A stretch of 64,000 bases of DNA from Phlyctochytrium arcticum (taxonomy: Eukaryota; Chytridiomycota; Chytridiomycetes; Chytridiales; Chytridiaceae): the NCBI GenBank assembly GCA_025602905.1, contig JAHLKI010000002.1:1-64000 (forward strand). Reading direction: 5' to 3'. Every line of letters begins with the position of its first letter. The first letter of the stretch is position 1. Positions 54,592 to 64,000 of this stretch are shown piece by piece. The notes under the pieces were generated by a model. That model ran no database searches. It was not told the DNA's origin and worked only from the letters and a program-made list of their open reading frames with translations. The translations under genes were made by a program, and so were the position numbers.

Positions 54592-56567
54592 ATGCCATCC
54601 TACACATCCCACTCAGCAACCGACTCCCTCCTCCTGCGTCCCCCACCCCTGCCCCCACCCTCCCTCTACTTATCCCGTCTCGAACCTCACAAACGGTCCA
54701 CTGCGCACCTTTCCACACGCGTAAGTTCCCCCCTCCACCCCCCCAAAAACAATCCTTTAATAAAGTAAAATATAGGTCAAATCCCTTTCGAAAACCGTCT
54801 CAACGACCAAACTCCACACGTTGCAGAAACACCAACGGGACATTTGGCTCCAAGAATGGGAGCGGTTAGGGGCTTTACATGCTGCATTGGACAAAAGTGG
54901 GCGGGGGGTCCGCGCCATGTGCCTATTAGAAGATTTGGAAATGGGGGATGGGATTGAAGATGGGGAAGAGGAGGATAATGGTATTGTAGGTTGAACATGG
55001 CGGGGGGGGCAAAAAGTTGGATTAAATGTTTTTTTGATGAAAGGATAGAACTCCAAATCCAAATCCTAGCATTCACGAAATCACCCAGTAAACACCCGTC
55101 CGAGCTGGGTCATCTCCGGTCTCTCCTGTCCAATCTCTCCTCATCGTTATCCACCGAATTGACCGAACTCAAGGTGCCGGATGACGGAGTAGAGCTTAAC
55201 CCGTGGATGGTGGTTGACGGGACTGTGGTCAAGTTTACGGATTTAAAGTGTAGTGATCCTGAAGTCGAACGGGGGGTGTTGGATGGAGAGTACCCCGAGT
55301 GAGTACCCCTTGATTCAGACGTGCTACAAGAAAAACTTATATAATGGGTGGTGAATAGATTGATTGGATTGTACACGGAATCCCACGCGCATTTATCGAC
55401 ATGTCTACGCGACGCCCACTCCTCGTTCTCAAAAGCAGCGTCGTCATCATCATCATCATTCCACCTCAAAAAGTTACTGGAAGAGTACATGTTTACATCA
55501 TGCCACCCGACACAAAAATACCAGCTCTGCATCTCCCGGATCAAAGTCGAACTCCCTTCCATCTCCTCAGTAGAGATCCCTGAGTTAATGTCGTTGACAC
55601 ACCATATCCATTCTCTCACCCGACATTTGTCTATTTTGAAAGGAAACCAGGTGCGGGATTTAGAGGGGTTTCGGGGAGAGGTTGTGGAGCGGTTTGCCAG
55701 AATTGAGAGAGAGTTGGTGGAGAGGGGGATGAGGGAGGCGGAAATGGATGCTCAGATGAGTAAAGTCGAGGAATTGCATCGGGTTGTAGGAGAGGCCCGA
55801 TCTAGAAAGATGCAAGTGTTGCGAGAACAAAGTGTGGAGGAATGCAGGAGATACCAAGAATTACAAATTGCTGAATTGGAAGATCAAGAACGGCAACGCA
55901 AAGACCAGGAAGAGCGGTATGAGCAGATTGCCGCGTACCAAGCGAATAAACAGGCCTCTCTCCTGGCCCAAATCCAATTATCTCAATCTCTTCAAGACGC
56001 GTATACATCCACCCTCTTGGAACGGTCCAAATACAATTCCGAGCGGATCCAGCATCGTCGTCACAAAGAGGTGGAGAAACAATGGGCGGTGCAGGCCAAA
56101 AAGACGCAAGCGATGGAATTGAGAGAAAGAGTGGAACGACAGCTGGAGGCGTTGAGACGGACGGTTGCGGTCGAGGCACAAGCGGATTGGAGTCGGATAT
56201 GGGGGGATACAGTTGCGTGGCGGGAGTTTAAGGGGTCTGAGAGGGATCAGGTTCGGTTTTACTTCCTTTACCTTTTCTCTTGGTATCCAGCGTACTCACT
56301 GATGCTTATATAACCTCGTAGAAGGCACTCTTTACCACCCCCGGATTCTCTACTCAACACATCATGCGTGATCCGCGGTAATGTGGTCCCTTTTACCATC
56401 ACTCTCAGCCCCCTCAAACTAAAGAAATCATCCAATATAGAATGAAGATGAGTGTCGCACTCCATGAAAAGGGTCTGTCGAGCAACAAGTATGCACGACA
56501 GGTCTTGTGCGGGATGGTCAAGAAACCTGTCCGCGGGGATCAGGTCTCGGCGATTCAGTTTGGTTGA
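54592..56567 (+). CDS. CCDC148-like coiled-coil protein
   Basis: Six exons (54592-54720, 54776-54980, 55049-55298, 55359-56250, 56322-56377, 56441-56567) give 552 aa; an in-frame ATG at 54526 would add 22. The N-terminal helices (LHTLQKHQRDIWLQEWERLG), the long Glu/Gln/Arg-rich coiled coil in exon 4 and the terminal block FTTPGFSTQHIMRDPRMKMS with LHEKGLSSNKYARQVL resemble CCDC148, a protein conserved mainly in organisms with cilia or flagella. If right, the host makes flagellated zoospores. The assignment rests on layout and the C-terminal motif, so it is moderate. Confidence 0.65.
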
Positions 56568-56707
56568 TGGTTGATGTTGTGTACTATATATACTGTATCA
56601 AAAATCCTACACACCATCCATTTTTCCGCAAGGAAAAATGGATGGGCCGGGGACAAAAATTGAAATGCGAGCGACAGCGAGGGGAGTGGGCCAATAAACA
56701 AAAAAAG

Positions 56708-56780
56708 GGGCTCCTCCGGGAATCGAACCCGGGACCACCCGCACCCTAAGCGGGTATTATACCACTAAACCAAGGAACCC
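56708..56780 (-). tRNA. tRNA-Pro (AGG anticodon)
   Basis: The minus strand from 56780 folds as a 73-nt tRNA. The acceptor GGGTTCC pairs with GGAGCCC. There is a D arm with the A-box-like TTTAGTGGTATAATA and an anticodon stem CCCGC/GCGGG around the loop TTAGGGT, which places AGG at 34-36. The T arm is CCGGG-TTCGATT-CCCGG (the B box). No intron. A run of seven T follows directly on the minus strand, a Pol III terminator. Confidence 0.95.
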
Positions 56781-57650
56781 TTTTGTGATGAATTGCGGTG
56801 GTGTCTTTGGGAAGATATACCCTACGCTTATCGCCAACTCGCTCGTGATATATATTAGTGAGTGTGGGGTTTTAGCATGTGCTTCGGGAGAGAGTGTACT
56901 GATTACCCTTCGGAGTAATAGCGGTATGTCATGGAAAGACAAGACCCTTCACTGTCCGTCTGTCACAGAGCCATGGGACCTCTCTGCCGGGAGAGATAAG
57001 TAGTGATGTCACGTCCTTATCGATTTTACAGTTTTCCGGGGGCGCGGGCGCAGGCGCAGTAAGAGCAGTAAGTCCGGATGAGGTAAGCGTCTTGAGCGAA
57101 AGAAAGACGTTTGTCCTCGACTCCTCGGGAAAAGTGTTCTTTTCTCGGTTGGTTGGGATCCATGCCCCTTACTCGAGTACTGACTGAGTGATGCTACTCG
57201 AGAGTATGCTTTTGAAAGCCTCTGCGTAAAAGTAAAGTAAAACACGTTGGTTCTGAGACGCGAGCGAGCGAGCGTAATAACGCGTGCAGCAAAAGAGTAT
57301 CTAGCGCGCGCCATTTTGACTTTTCTTGATCCGCCGTATCATTATCTTTCTTGAGAAGGAGGTTTATCTGTGTACTCTGTACTGACTGGGCAGTGACGTT
57401 TTTGAGTCTGCGCACTTTCACGTTCGTTTTGTCTCTTCTTGTCAACGAAAGCACGTTCTTCTCCTACTCGCACTATACGCGCAACTGAACATCCCACTGA
57501 ACACCCCACCGACGAGACTCGAGACAGCAGCAACAGTCAAAACAAGAAGTCCTTCCACGCCGCCGACGCGCACGCTCACGCTCAGAACAGCGCAGCGCCT
57601 CGTATTCCTTGAACAAGCAGCAGCACAGCGGCCTCTTTGATAGCACTACT
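56781..57650. promoter_or_regulatory. Intergenic region before the 57651 gene
   Basis: No gene is supportable. The last 300 bp are rich in CACTCTC/ACGCTCACGCTC words and contain GAGCGAGCGAGCG near 57263, and probably hold the promoter and leader of the next gene. Confidence 0.4.
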
Positions 57651-59042
57651 ATGCTCCTGGACACTTTAACAACAACAACAGAAGACGAGGCATTGCCCTC
57701 CTACTCCTCCTTTTACTCTCCCACTCTCGATTCATTAACCACAGGCAAACCACTCCCCAGACGCTCACGCTCCGCCTCACCCGCTCTCCACACTCTCACT
57801 CTCACTCCACCACAACCATGCATTGGCACCGGCACCGGCACCGGCACCGGCACAAAGGCCAAAAGACTCGAGCTCAAATCAGCCCCAAAGAAACGAGAGT
57901 CCTGGATCGACTACACTTCCAACGGTCCCCGACGTCGTTCGGTCGCCGTCATTCCGACAACAACAACCATGAAACACCACCACCATCGCACATCCCTCGT
58001 TGCTCCTGCCGCCGCTGAGCCAGTGCCAATCCCATTAGTAGACTCTAGTGTCGTCAAAGTAGAGAACAACAAGAGACCCTCACATCTCTTGATTCGACAC
58101 AAGACGGTCTCTGTCTGCTCCTCCGAATCCCTTTGCCACGCCTTTGATTCAGAAGCAGACACTCCACTCCATAAATGCCGTTCGGCCGACCATCTCTTGC
58201 TCATCCATCCACTCCCTCCCCTATCCATCATCTCTTCTTCTAAATTACCGAAATCACCACTCACACCTGAAGAGCCCATCTACACCTCCCCAACAAAAGA
58301 ACCCCGACTCCCGCCCCACATTGAACAAAAACTCTACCTCCTCTCTTACCAGAAACTCTCGTTATCCACCCCCCTCCACCCCCGCACAACCATCCAAAAC
58401 TTGATGCTCTACATCCAACACATCCACCCGGGCGTCGAACACCTCTCCCATCTGCCCCCTACCTCCCCTACTACTACTACTACTAATACTCTCTCAGATA
58501 CCTCAAATACAGAAGCACCCTGGTCTCCCACCAAACGCTCCCGGAAACTGAATAAACGACGTCTTACAAGACTCGCAGCAGGACAGGTCGTCACACCCGG
58601 CCCTTCTCCACTACGCTACGTCTACTCGGCCTCCGATTCCGAATGGTCACTTAAAGTCCAATGGGTCGCCATGGAAGCCGCCATCAAGGCCTCGAAAGCT
58701 GTTTACGCTACCAAAAAACAGTTTCCCGATTCGGTCCTCTATTCTCATGACCCCTCCTCCACCGCCACTTTAACCCACTACACTCCTACACCACCCCCAT
58801 CACCATCATCTATTCCTTCAACTACGAAATCCATTCATAACCAACAAGTCCAACATACCCGGAAACCCCCCCTCAAGAAAATCATTTCAATGCTCCGGAA
58901 AACACTTCAGTTGCCTTCATCGCAAGAAAGAAAGAGACGGCGTGAAGCCACGTTTTATACGCCTCCGCCTATGGATCCCCGGGATATGTGGCGGAGGTTT
59001 GAGGTTGTTGGTGGTGCTAATACTACAAACAAGGGTTGTTAG
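57651..59042 (+). CDS. Unknown low-complexity protein, 463 aa
   Basis: A single exon starts MLLDTLTTTTEDEALPSYSS. It is rich in Ser, Thr and Pro and contains a (Gly-Thr)5 run encoded by (GGCACC)n near 57825-57853. The best-ordered part is around residues 222-270, PHIEQKLYLLSYQKLSLSTP with TIQNLMLYIQHIHPGVEHL. This faintly recalls a short conserved motif in some fungal cell-cycle or polarity regulators, but I cannot name the family safely. A basic stretch KRSRKLNKRRLTRL follows and could be an NLS. There are no membrane segments. The uninterrupted frame and codon use support a real gene. Confidence 0.65.
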   Translation: MLLDTLTTTTEDEALPSYSSFYSPTLDSLTTGKPLPRRSRSASPALHTLTLTPPQPCIGTGTGTGTGTKAKRLELKSAPKKRESWIDYTSNGPRRRSVAVIPTTTTMKHHHHRTSLVAPAAAEPVPIPLVDSSVVKVENNKRPSHLLIRHKTVSVCSSESLCHAFDSEADTPLHKCRSADHLLLIHPLPPLSIISSSKLPKSPLTPEEPIYTSPTKEPRLPPHIEQKLYLLSYQKLSLSTPLHPRTTIQNLMLYIQHIHPGVEHLSHLPPTSPTTTTTNTLSDTSNTEAPWSPTKRSRKLNKRRLTRLAAGQVVTPGPSPLRYVYSASDSEWSLKVQWVAMEAAIKASKAVYATKKQFPDSVLYSHDPSSTATLTHYTPTPPPSPSSIPSTTKSIHNQQVQHTRKPPLKKIISMLRKTLQLPSSQERKRRREATFYTPPPMDPRDMWRRFEVVGGANTTNKGC

Positions 59043-59638
59043 CTTTTTAGGAATAGTTCTGGTCGGCGTAATGATTCTGGGCGTAATTACTTTCTTTTCT
59101 TGCTTTCTAATTTTATTTACTTTTGCTTGTTTTTATGTATCTTTTTATACGAATATACCCCACCCCTTCTCTCTGCTCTTAAACTCAGATCGAGTCTGTC
59201 CCCACATTTTATCCACCATACAGATTTCCTTTCATGCATGGATCATAAGCGTCTCCGGGGAATGACATGGGGGAACCCAAAGCGAATGCATTTAGCGTCC
59301 TTTATATCCTTCATTCATTTCACTTGATTCCGTGACAAAGATCCATCTTGTGTAGCTGAACCTAGACAAAAACTCTGGTAATAAATCCGTAAGATCGATC
59401 CAAAATGAGATCCGTAAACAACGACCCCCCTTTGAGTTTTTTTCAAAGATTTGGTTTGTTGAGAGAGAGAGAGATTTTTTTAGTCGAATTGGATTTTGTG
59501 GAAGGAGAGAAGAGAGAGAAAACTCCGAATAGTGGTGTACACGTCACCAAACCAGCAAAAACCCCTCCAAACCTCCAAACCCCGCTCCTCATCCGCAGAT
59601 TCCTCACCCAAATCACCCACCAAAATCAAACCAAAATC
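59043..59638. promoter_or_regulatory. Intergenic region and LMBRD2 leader
   Basis: T-rich sequence after the previous stop, then a leader with a (GA)n run near 59462-59473. The LMBRD2 frame stays open upstream to 59405, but the family starts at the 59639 methionine just before the first membrane helix. Confidence 0.45.
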
Positions 59639-62264
59639 ATGTTCGAAATCGTAGTCCTCCTCCTGCTAACCCTCTCCCTCCTCGTAGCCGGTCTCCTCCA
59701 ATACTTTGGCGACTACCGTAAACTCCCCTGGTACGCCCTCCTAGTCGGATTCCTCGCCTGGCTGTTTCCCATGTCCCTCCCCGTGATTTTACCACTGGAC
59801 TTGGCCTCGACGCATTATCGGAAATGTGTGGGTGGGGGGAGTAGCAATGGCACTATGGATGTCATGGGAGGCGTGTGTGATAAACCTTTGGCGTATGTCA
59901 CTGAAGAGTTTTTATTGGTGTATTGGAAAACGGTTTATTGGACCATGTTTTGTTTGACTTGGTAAGTAAGCCGAGTCTCTCTCTCTCATCGTTAAGAAAC
60001 CCGTATCCTAATAAATGATGAATAATAGGTTCACGATTCCCATTATGCAATCCTGGATCCGGGCCGGAGAATTCCATTTAGGCCGGCGACTCTGGGCGGC
60101 CGTCAAAGACAATTTAATCTACTGGGCCATCCTGGGCAGCGTCGGCGCCGTCTTCCTCATCTACATTCTCATTATTGCCAAATTCGACAAAGACTCGTTA
60201 CTCCTCATGGGCATTGCGGCCGCCAATGCGTGGGGGCTCCTGTTATCCACTGTCATGATGGGATACGGCCTGGTAGAGATTCCGCGGACGCTGTGGTTTG
60301 ATGCGAATATGGCGTGGTGTTTACGCTATGCGGAGTTTTCGGCGCCGGGGGTGAAGGAGAATATGGTGGATGCTGAAGCGGATTTGTTTGAAGCTGTACG
60401 GGAGATTGCGGTGGTCGGGAAACGAGTCGAGCCTGATCACCCACTTCGTCCCTTTGTCGATAAACTCTTATCCAAGGTACGTCTCACTCCCCCTCCTCCC
60501 CCCCGCTCCCTCCCCTTACTAAACCAAACTCCCTCTTTTAGTGCCCATTAGCCCTCCAAGAACGCAACCTGGACACAGAAACCCTCCCCTCCCCCATCGA
60601 CCAACCCTACCTAACCTCCCTCCACTCCCGGATCAAACGGGCCGTCAAAGTCCTGGCGAGAACTCAAGCCCAGTACCAGTTCCTCCTGCTCAAAGCGTAC
60701 TGGTACCAGGACGTCATTGAAAATTATAAATCGCGGGATCGACGGTTTGTATCCCCTTTTTTGGATAGTCCCCCCACGGACCGGTTCCGGGATCTTAAAT
60801 TACGTGGTCGTAAGTATATATACCTTCTCACACATTCCCACACCCCCAACACTAAAAAAAACATATTACATAGTATGGTGGTGGTATGTCCATCTCCGCC
60901 CCATAGCACTCAGATCCCTCTCCCTCGTCTCCATGGGTTTGTCCCTCGCCCTCATCTGGTCCGAAAGCACCTTCCAAATCGAGTCTCCCGTGCTCTCCAT
61001 CCCAGCCGTCATCCTCAAATCACCTTATATCGGCTACGTCGCTCTCGAGGTAACCTCCCTCTTTTACTCAATCAACTTGAACCTAAACTGATTTTTATGT
61101 TTGAAGTTGGTGGCATTCGCTATGATCCTGTATATGTGTATATGCGCCTACTCGACTCTCTTCAAAATCAAGTTTTTCGATTATTACCTGGTCCCCGAAC
61201 ACCATACGGATGAAGGCAGTCTGTTATTTATCGGGAATTACTTGTGGTTCGTCGTCGTTCCCATTCTCTCCTCATCCCTCTTTTACCCCCCAAAACTCAA
61301 CAAATTTCTTATATTAGCAAATTAACATTCCCACTCTGCTACAACTTCCTCAACATGGTAACAGACGACGAGACGGCTTTCGTCACCGTACGTCCTTTAC
61401 CCCCTTTTACCTTTAACCCACCACTAACATTCTTAACCCTAGTACCAAGGCAAAGCCGTCAAACTCACCCCCCTCCTCGGCGAAGCCTACAACACCTGGC
61501 TCCCCGAAATCGTGCTCGTCTTTGCCTTAATCACACTCACCAATTTACATGGCCGGTTATTGAGGTTATGTAAAGTCAAGTATTATTCGTATTATGATGC
61601 GATTGGGGAGGGGGTTGAAGAGGTTGATGAGGGACGGGGGATTATTGAGCAGGGTAAAGAAAAACATTTCCCCCTTCAACCCCCCATTTTCTTAAATTTA
61701 ATTTTTTTTTTAGCACGAGCAGTCGAAGAACGTAGGCGACTCAACCCCTCCGCCCCCCAATCCCGATTTTCCACCGCCTTGGCCGCCACCACATCCTCAT
61801 CATCATCCACCCCCGCTCGCTCATCACGGTATACAGGAAACTCATCCACGACCCAATCCATTATCGCCAAATATAAAGCTGGCCGCCGGGGTGGTCGTGA
61901 GGATATAGTAGATTTGGAAATTGCTGGTGCTGGTGGGGATATCAAAAAGGGTCCAAACCCCGATCCTCCCTCTTTGGACTCAACGCAAAAATCATGGTTC
62001 GGATCCGCCTCTACAGCTCTCAAAACACTTAAAAAACTCCCCATTACCAAACCTCCTCCACCCGCACCAACAGGATTCACCCGCTTATCCGATGAAGGGG
62101 AAGAAAATGACCGCGCGGCCCTCCTGGCTTCTACATCATCATCGCGGCCTACGACGCGGAAATTCGGGAAGGATGAGGGGATCAGGAATTGGGCAGATGA
62201 TGAGGGATCTGGGAGTGAGAGGAAGGGACAACCTAAAGGAGGGAATATGTTTGATGATATATAG
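59639..62264 (+). CDS. LMBR1 domain-containing protein 2 (LMBRD2-like)
   Basis: Eight exons (59639-59961, 60029-60476, 60542-60809, 60874-61049, 61107-61246, 61318-61387, 61443-61653, 61714-62264) give 728 aa in consistent phase. Multiple membrane helices have family landmarks: the helix MFEIVVLLLLTLSLLVAGLL, LPVILPLDLASTHYRKC, FTIPIMQSWIRAGEF, the cytosolic loop YWYQDVIENYKSRDRRF, WWWYVHLRPIALRSLSL, and CKLTFPLCYNFLNM with the TAF-type tail. LMBRD2 proteins sit in plasma or endosomal membranes and have been linked to GPCR signalling in animals. The last 180 residues are a cytosolic, Ser/Pro-rich tail. Start and length fit the family. Confidence 0.92.
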
Positions 62265-62604
62265 GCTTGTCATTTTTTTTTGGACGGGGGGGGGGGGAGG
62301 GGGAATAGAATTTGTTGATGGCAGATTATAGTATATTCGCGTTTGAAACGTAAAAGAATACTGTCAACATTAGCTTTTCGGGGGGTGTATATACTGAGAT
62401 GTGTATTGATGCACAAATATACAATCAATGGAATGACATGACAAAAAGTGACTTGTCACACACCAGTTAGTTACCCTTTGCGACGAGGAATTTTTCTCGG
62501 GCGACGTTGTATAGGCAAGTTGTCCATCCCCCCCCCCCCCCAAAGTGTAAAAAGCTCTGGATCCAATATGAAACAAACAGCCGGAATTCAATCTCTACCA
62601 CCTC
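62265..62604. other. Convergent 3' region with G and C homopolymers
   Basis: It contains a G run near 62287-62296 and a C run of about 16 near 62527-62541. It otherwise fits two facing 3' UTRs. Confidence 0.4.
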
Positions 62605-63960
62605 CTAATGAGCAATGAGCTCGCTCCCCTCGTAAAAGTTTGTCTTGAATAGGGTGCCATCACCAAGGACCGCGGTACTTCTGGCGAGGTATTGTTGCTC
62701 ACGCCATTGGCCAGGGGATGAGGTTTGTGAGGCAAAGTGGGGAGAGAACCATGGGATCACACATGGTCCACCCCATACGGTTCTCTCGTGCTCCATGTTT
62801 GGCTGGAGACCAATTGGTTGGAAACAGTTTCTCGTGCATCCCCAACCAGGATGTGACGGCATATAGTCCAAAACTCCCGGTCTTTGTCAGTCGTTTGCCC
62901 TAGCCGATATGCGTAAACTTTGGCATCCCAATGTCCCCATTCTTGGATTTTCAACACTGTCCTCAATGCCTCGAATGACTGAGGTAATTTATGTAGAGAC
63001 CCACGTCCCGCAGTTGCTCGCTGCATATGCATCCAGACGATCGCGAACAGCGTCGGGAAGGGTGACGCGGCTGCGGGTGGGTGGAATAGGCAAATATAAT
63101 GGTTTTTGCTCATTATCTCACCAGAACGTTCGTGGATATTTTCGCTTTTGACGGCGTCTCCCAGATCTTGGGTGTGCTGACCGTCGACATTTCGTCAAAC
63201 AGAAGCCTCTTAGGACACCGGGGGCGGTCTGCCCGGGCAAGTCCTTTTCGTGCGTTTGCGCACGTGCCCGCATGAGGTTTAGGCGGATTTTGAGGAAGGC
63301 AATGATGGCCGGTACCCCGCCCCTCATCAATTGAGTTCTGATGTCTTGGATGGTGATATTGCGTTCTGGCGAGGAGGCATAATACAGTACGGTTGCGCGT
63401 GAGGCTCAGGAGAGCCACACATGACTCTGATACTGATTCTTCTGCTCCTTGGACAAAATCATCAAAATGTTCCAGAACTGCTTTCTGCGTCCCCGCACTC
63501 AGTAACATAAAGTCATCAGCGGTTATATCCGTCCCAGTTGGCTCACGGCGGGTTCGGGGTAGGGCAAGTGCTCCCCAATAAAGTGGGCTGATGTGACTGC
63601 TGTCAGTGGGTGAAAGGTGTTATTAATCTACTCAAAACTTACTTTCTGGCATCTTCTATTCCCCCATCCTTCTGGAGACGCAATACGCGGGTCACTATCG
63701 GGCTAAAGTCGGGATAACCTCACACTGCCCAACTCCAGAATCGCTGGTGTCTTGGGGTGTCGCGTCTTGGGTTGCCGCGTCTTGGGGTGCCCCATCTTCG
63801 TCCACCGAATCTGACGAGCCTGATGAACTTCTGGATACATGTCAGCTAAAACACTCGAGAAGGGATCATGCAGTTACGATGCTTACTCCTCTCTACACCG
63901 TTTCCGCTCCTTTCTTTCGGCTGCTCCCCAAATGTCAAGCTATGAGATCGTTATAAGTAA
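62605..63960 (-). pseudogene. Unknown gene with at least two frame changes
   Basis: Coding-like minus-strand segments follow in order: SSGSSDSVDEDGAPQDAATQ (about 63830-63770), GYPDFSPIVTRVLRLQKDGG (about 63718-63660), an intron (about 63643-63604), then SPLYWGALALPRTRREP to VSESCVALLSL (63590-63400), VLYYASSPERNITIQDIRTQ with GVPAIIAFLKIRLNLMRARA (63385-63200), and a tail ending at 62605 (MPSHPGWGCTRNCFQPIGLQ). The frame shifts near 63720, where one G short in GAGGT would explain it, and near 63390. It may be degenerate, or the assembly may hold indels. No family is recognised. The start may lie beyond the window. Confidence 0.4.
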
Positions 63961-64000
63961 GCATGTGATGTACGGACGTGATACAGGGTGAGTGCTACCA

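Overview
The window looks like nuclear DNA of an early-diverging, probably zoosporic (chytrid-like) fungus. Nearly every recognisable gene is cut by short GT-AG introns, mostly about 50-70 nt, and spacing between genes is tight. Fungal-type genes include ATG10, EFG1, a DUF7918-like protein and a mitochondrial pyrroline-5-carboxylate reductase. These sit beside genes typical of lineages that kept animal-like traits: LMBRD2, SLC35F6, NECAP, a slicer-type Argonaute and a CCDC148-like coiled-coil protein, a family otherwise linked to cilia. That last gene suggests a flagellated stage. The taxonomic placement is inference.

Layout. 0-3 kb: a 5' part of an unknown gene (-), the TFIIA gamma subunit (+) and an IVY1-like BAR-domain gene (-) with an in-frame TAG. 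3-8.3 kb: a repeat island with TGTCA-type direct repeats, a gene made mostly of a perfect (GGAAGA)n tract, a truncated Ty3/gypsy chromovirus bounded by two perfect hairpins, and a Ty1/copia 3' fragment. 8.8-15 kb: a 570-aa AhpD-like gene, a fold-back repeat, ATG10 (-) and a DUF7918-like gene (+). 16-23 kb: a large IQ/DH/PH RhoGEF and P5C reductase. 22.8-24.6 kb: a gene-free, strongly purine-biased tract. 24.7-28.3 kb: a 5'-truncated gene abutting a second, inactivated copia element whose LTR lies just upstream of a 230-aa unknown gene.

29-39 kb is dense and ordinary: a LIM-domain protein (-), 26S proteasome ATPase Rpt2 (-), an F-box/LRR protein (+) and Argonaute (-). 39-41.8 kb holds no gene I can support. 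42-50 kb: a coiled-coil protein (+), an unknown gene (-), SLC35F6 (+), NECAP (-, ten exons including a 13-nt microexon), a CDKN3-like phosphatase (+) and EFG1 (-). 51.5-54.3 kb and 62.6-64 kb hold two unknown minus-strand genes whose coding segments change frame, so they look degenerate or carry indel errors. Between them lie the CCDC148-like gene, a tRNA-Pro(AGG), an unknown low-complexity protein and LMBRD2.

The genes do not form one pathway. Loose functional links are trafficking and membrane genes (BAR protein, NECAP, LMBRD2, SLC35F6), protein turnover (ATG10, Rpt2, F-box) and genome defence (Argonaute) in a region loaded with dead retrotransposons. Gene models were spliced by hand: every exon junction given was checked for GT/AG and reading phase, but none is backed by transcript data.
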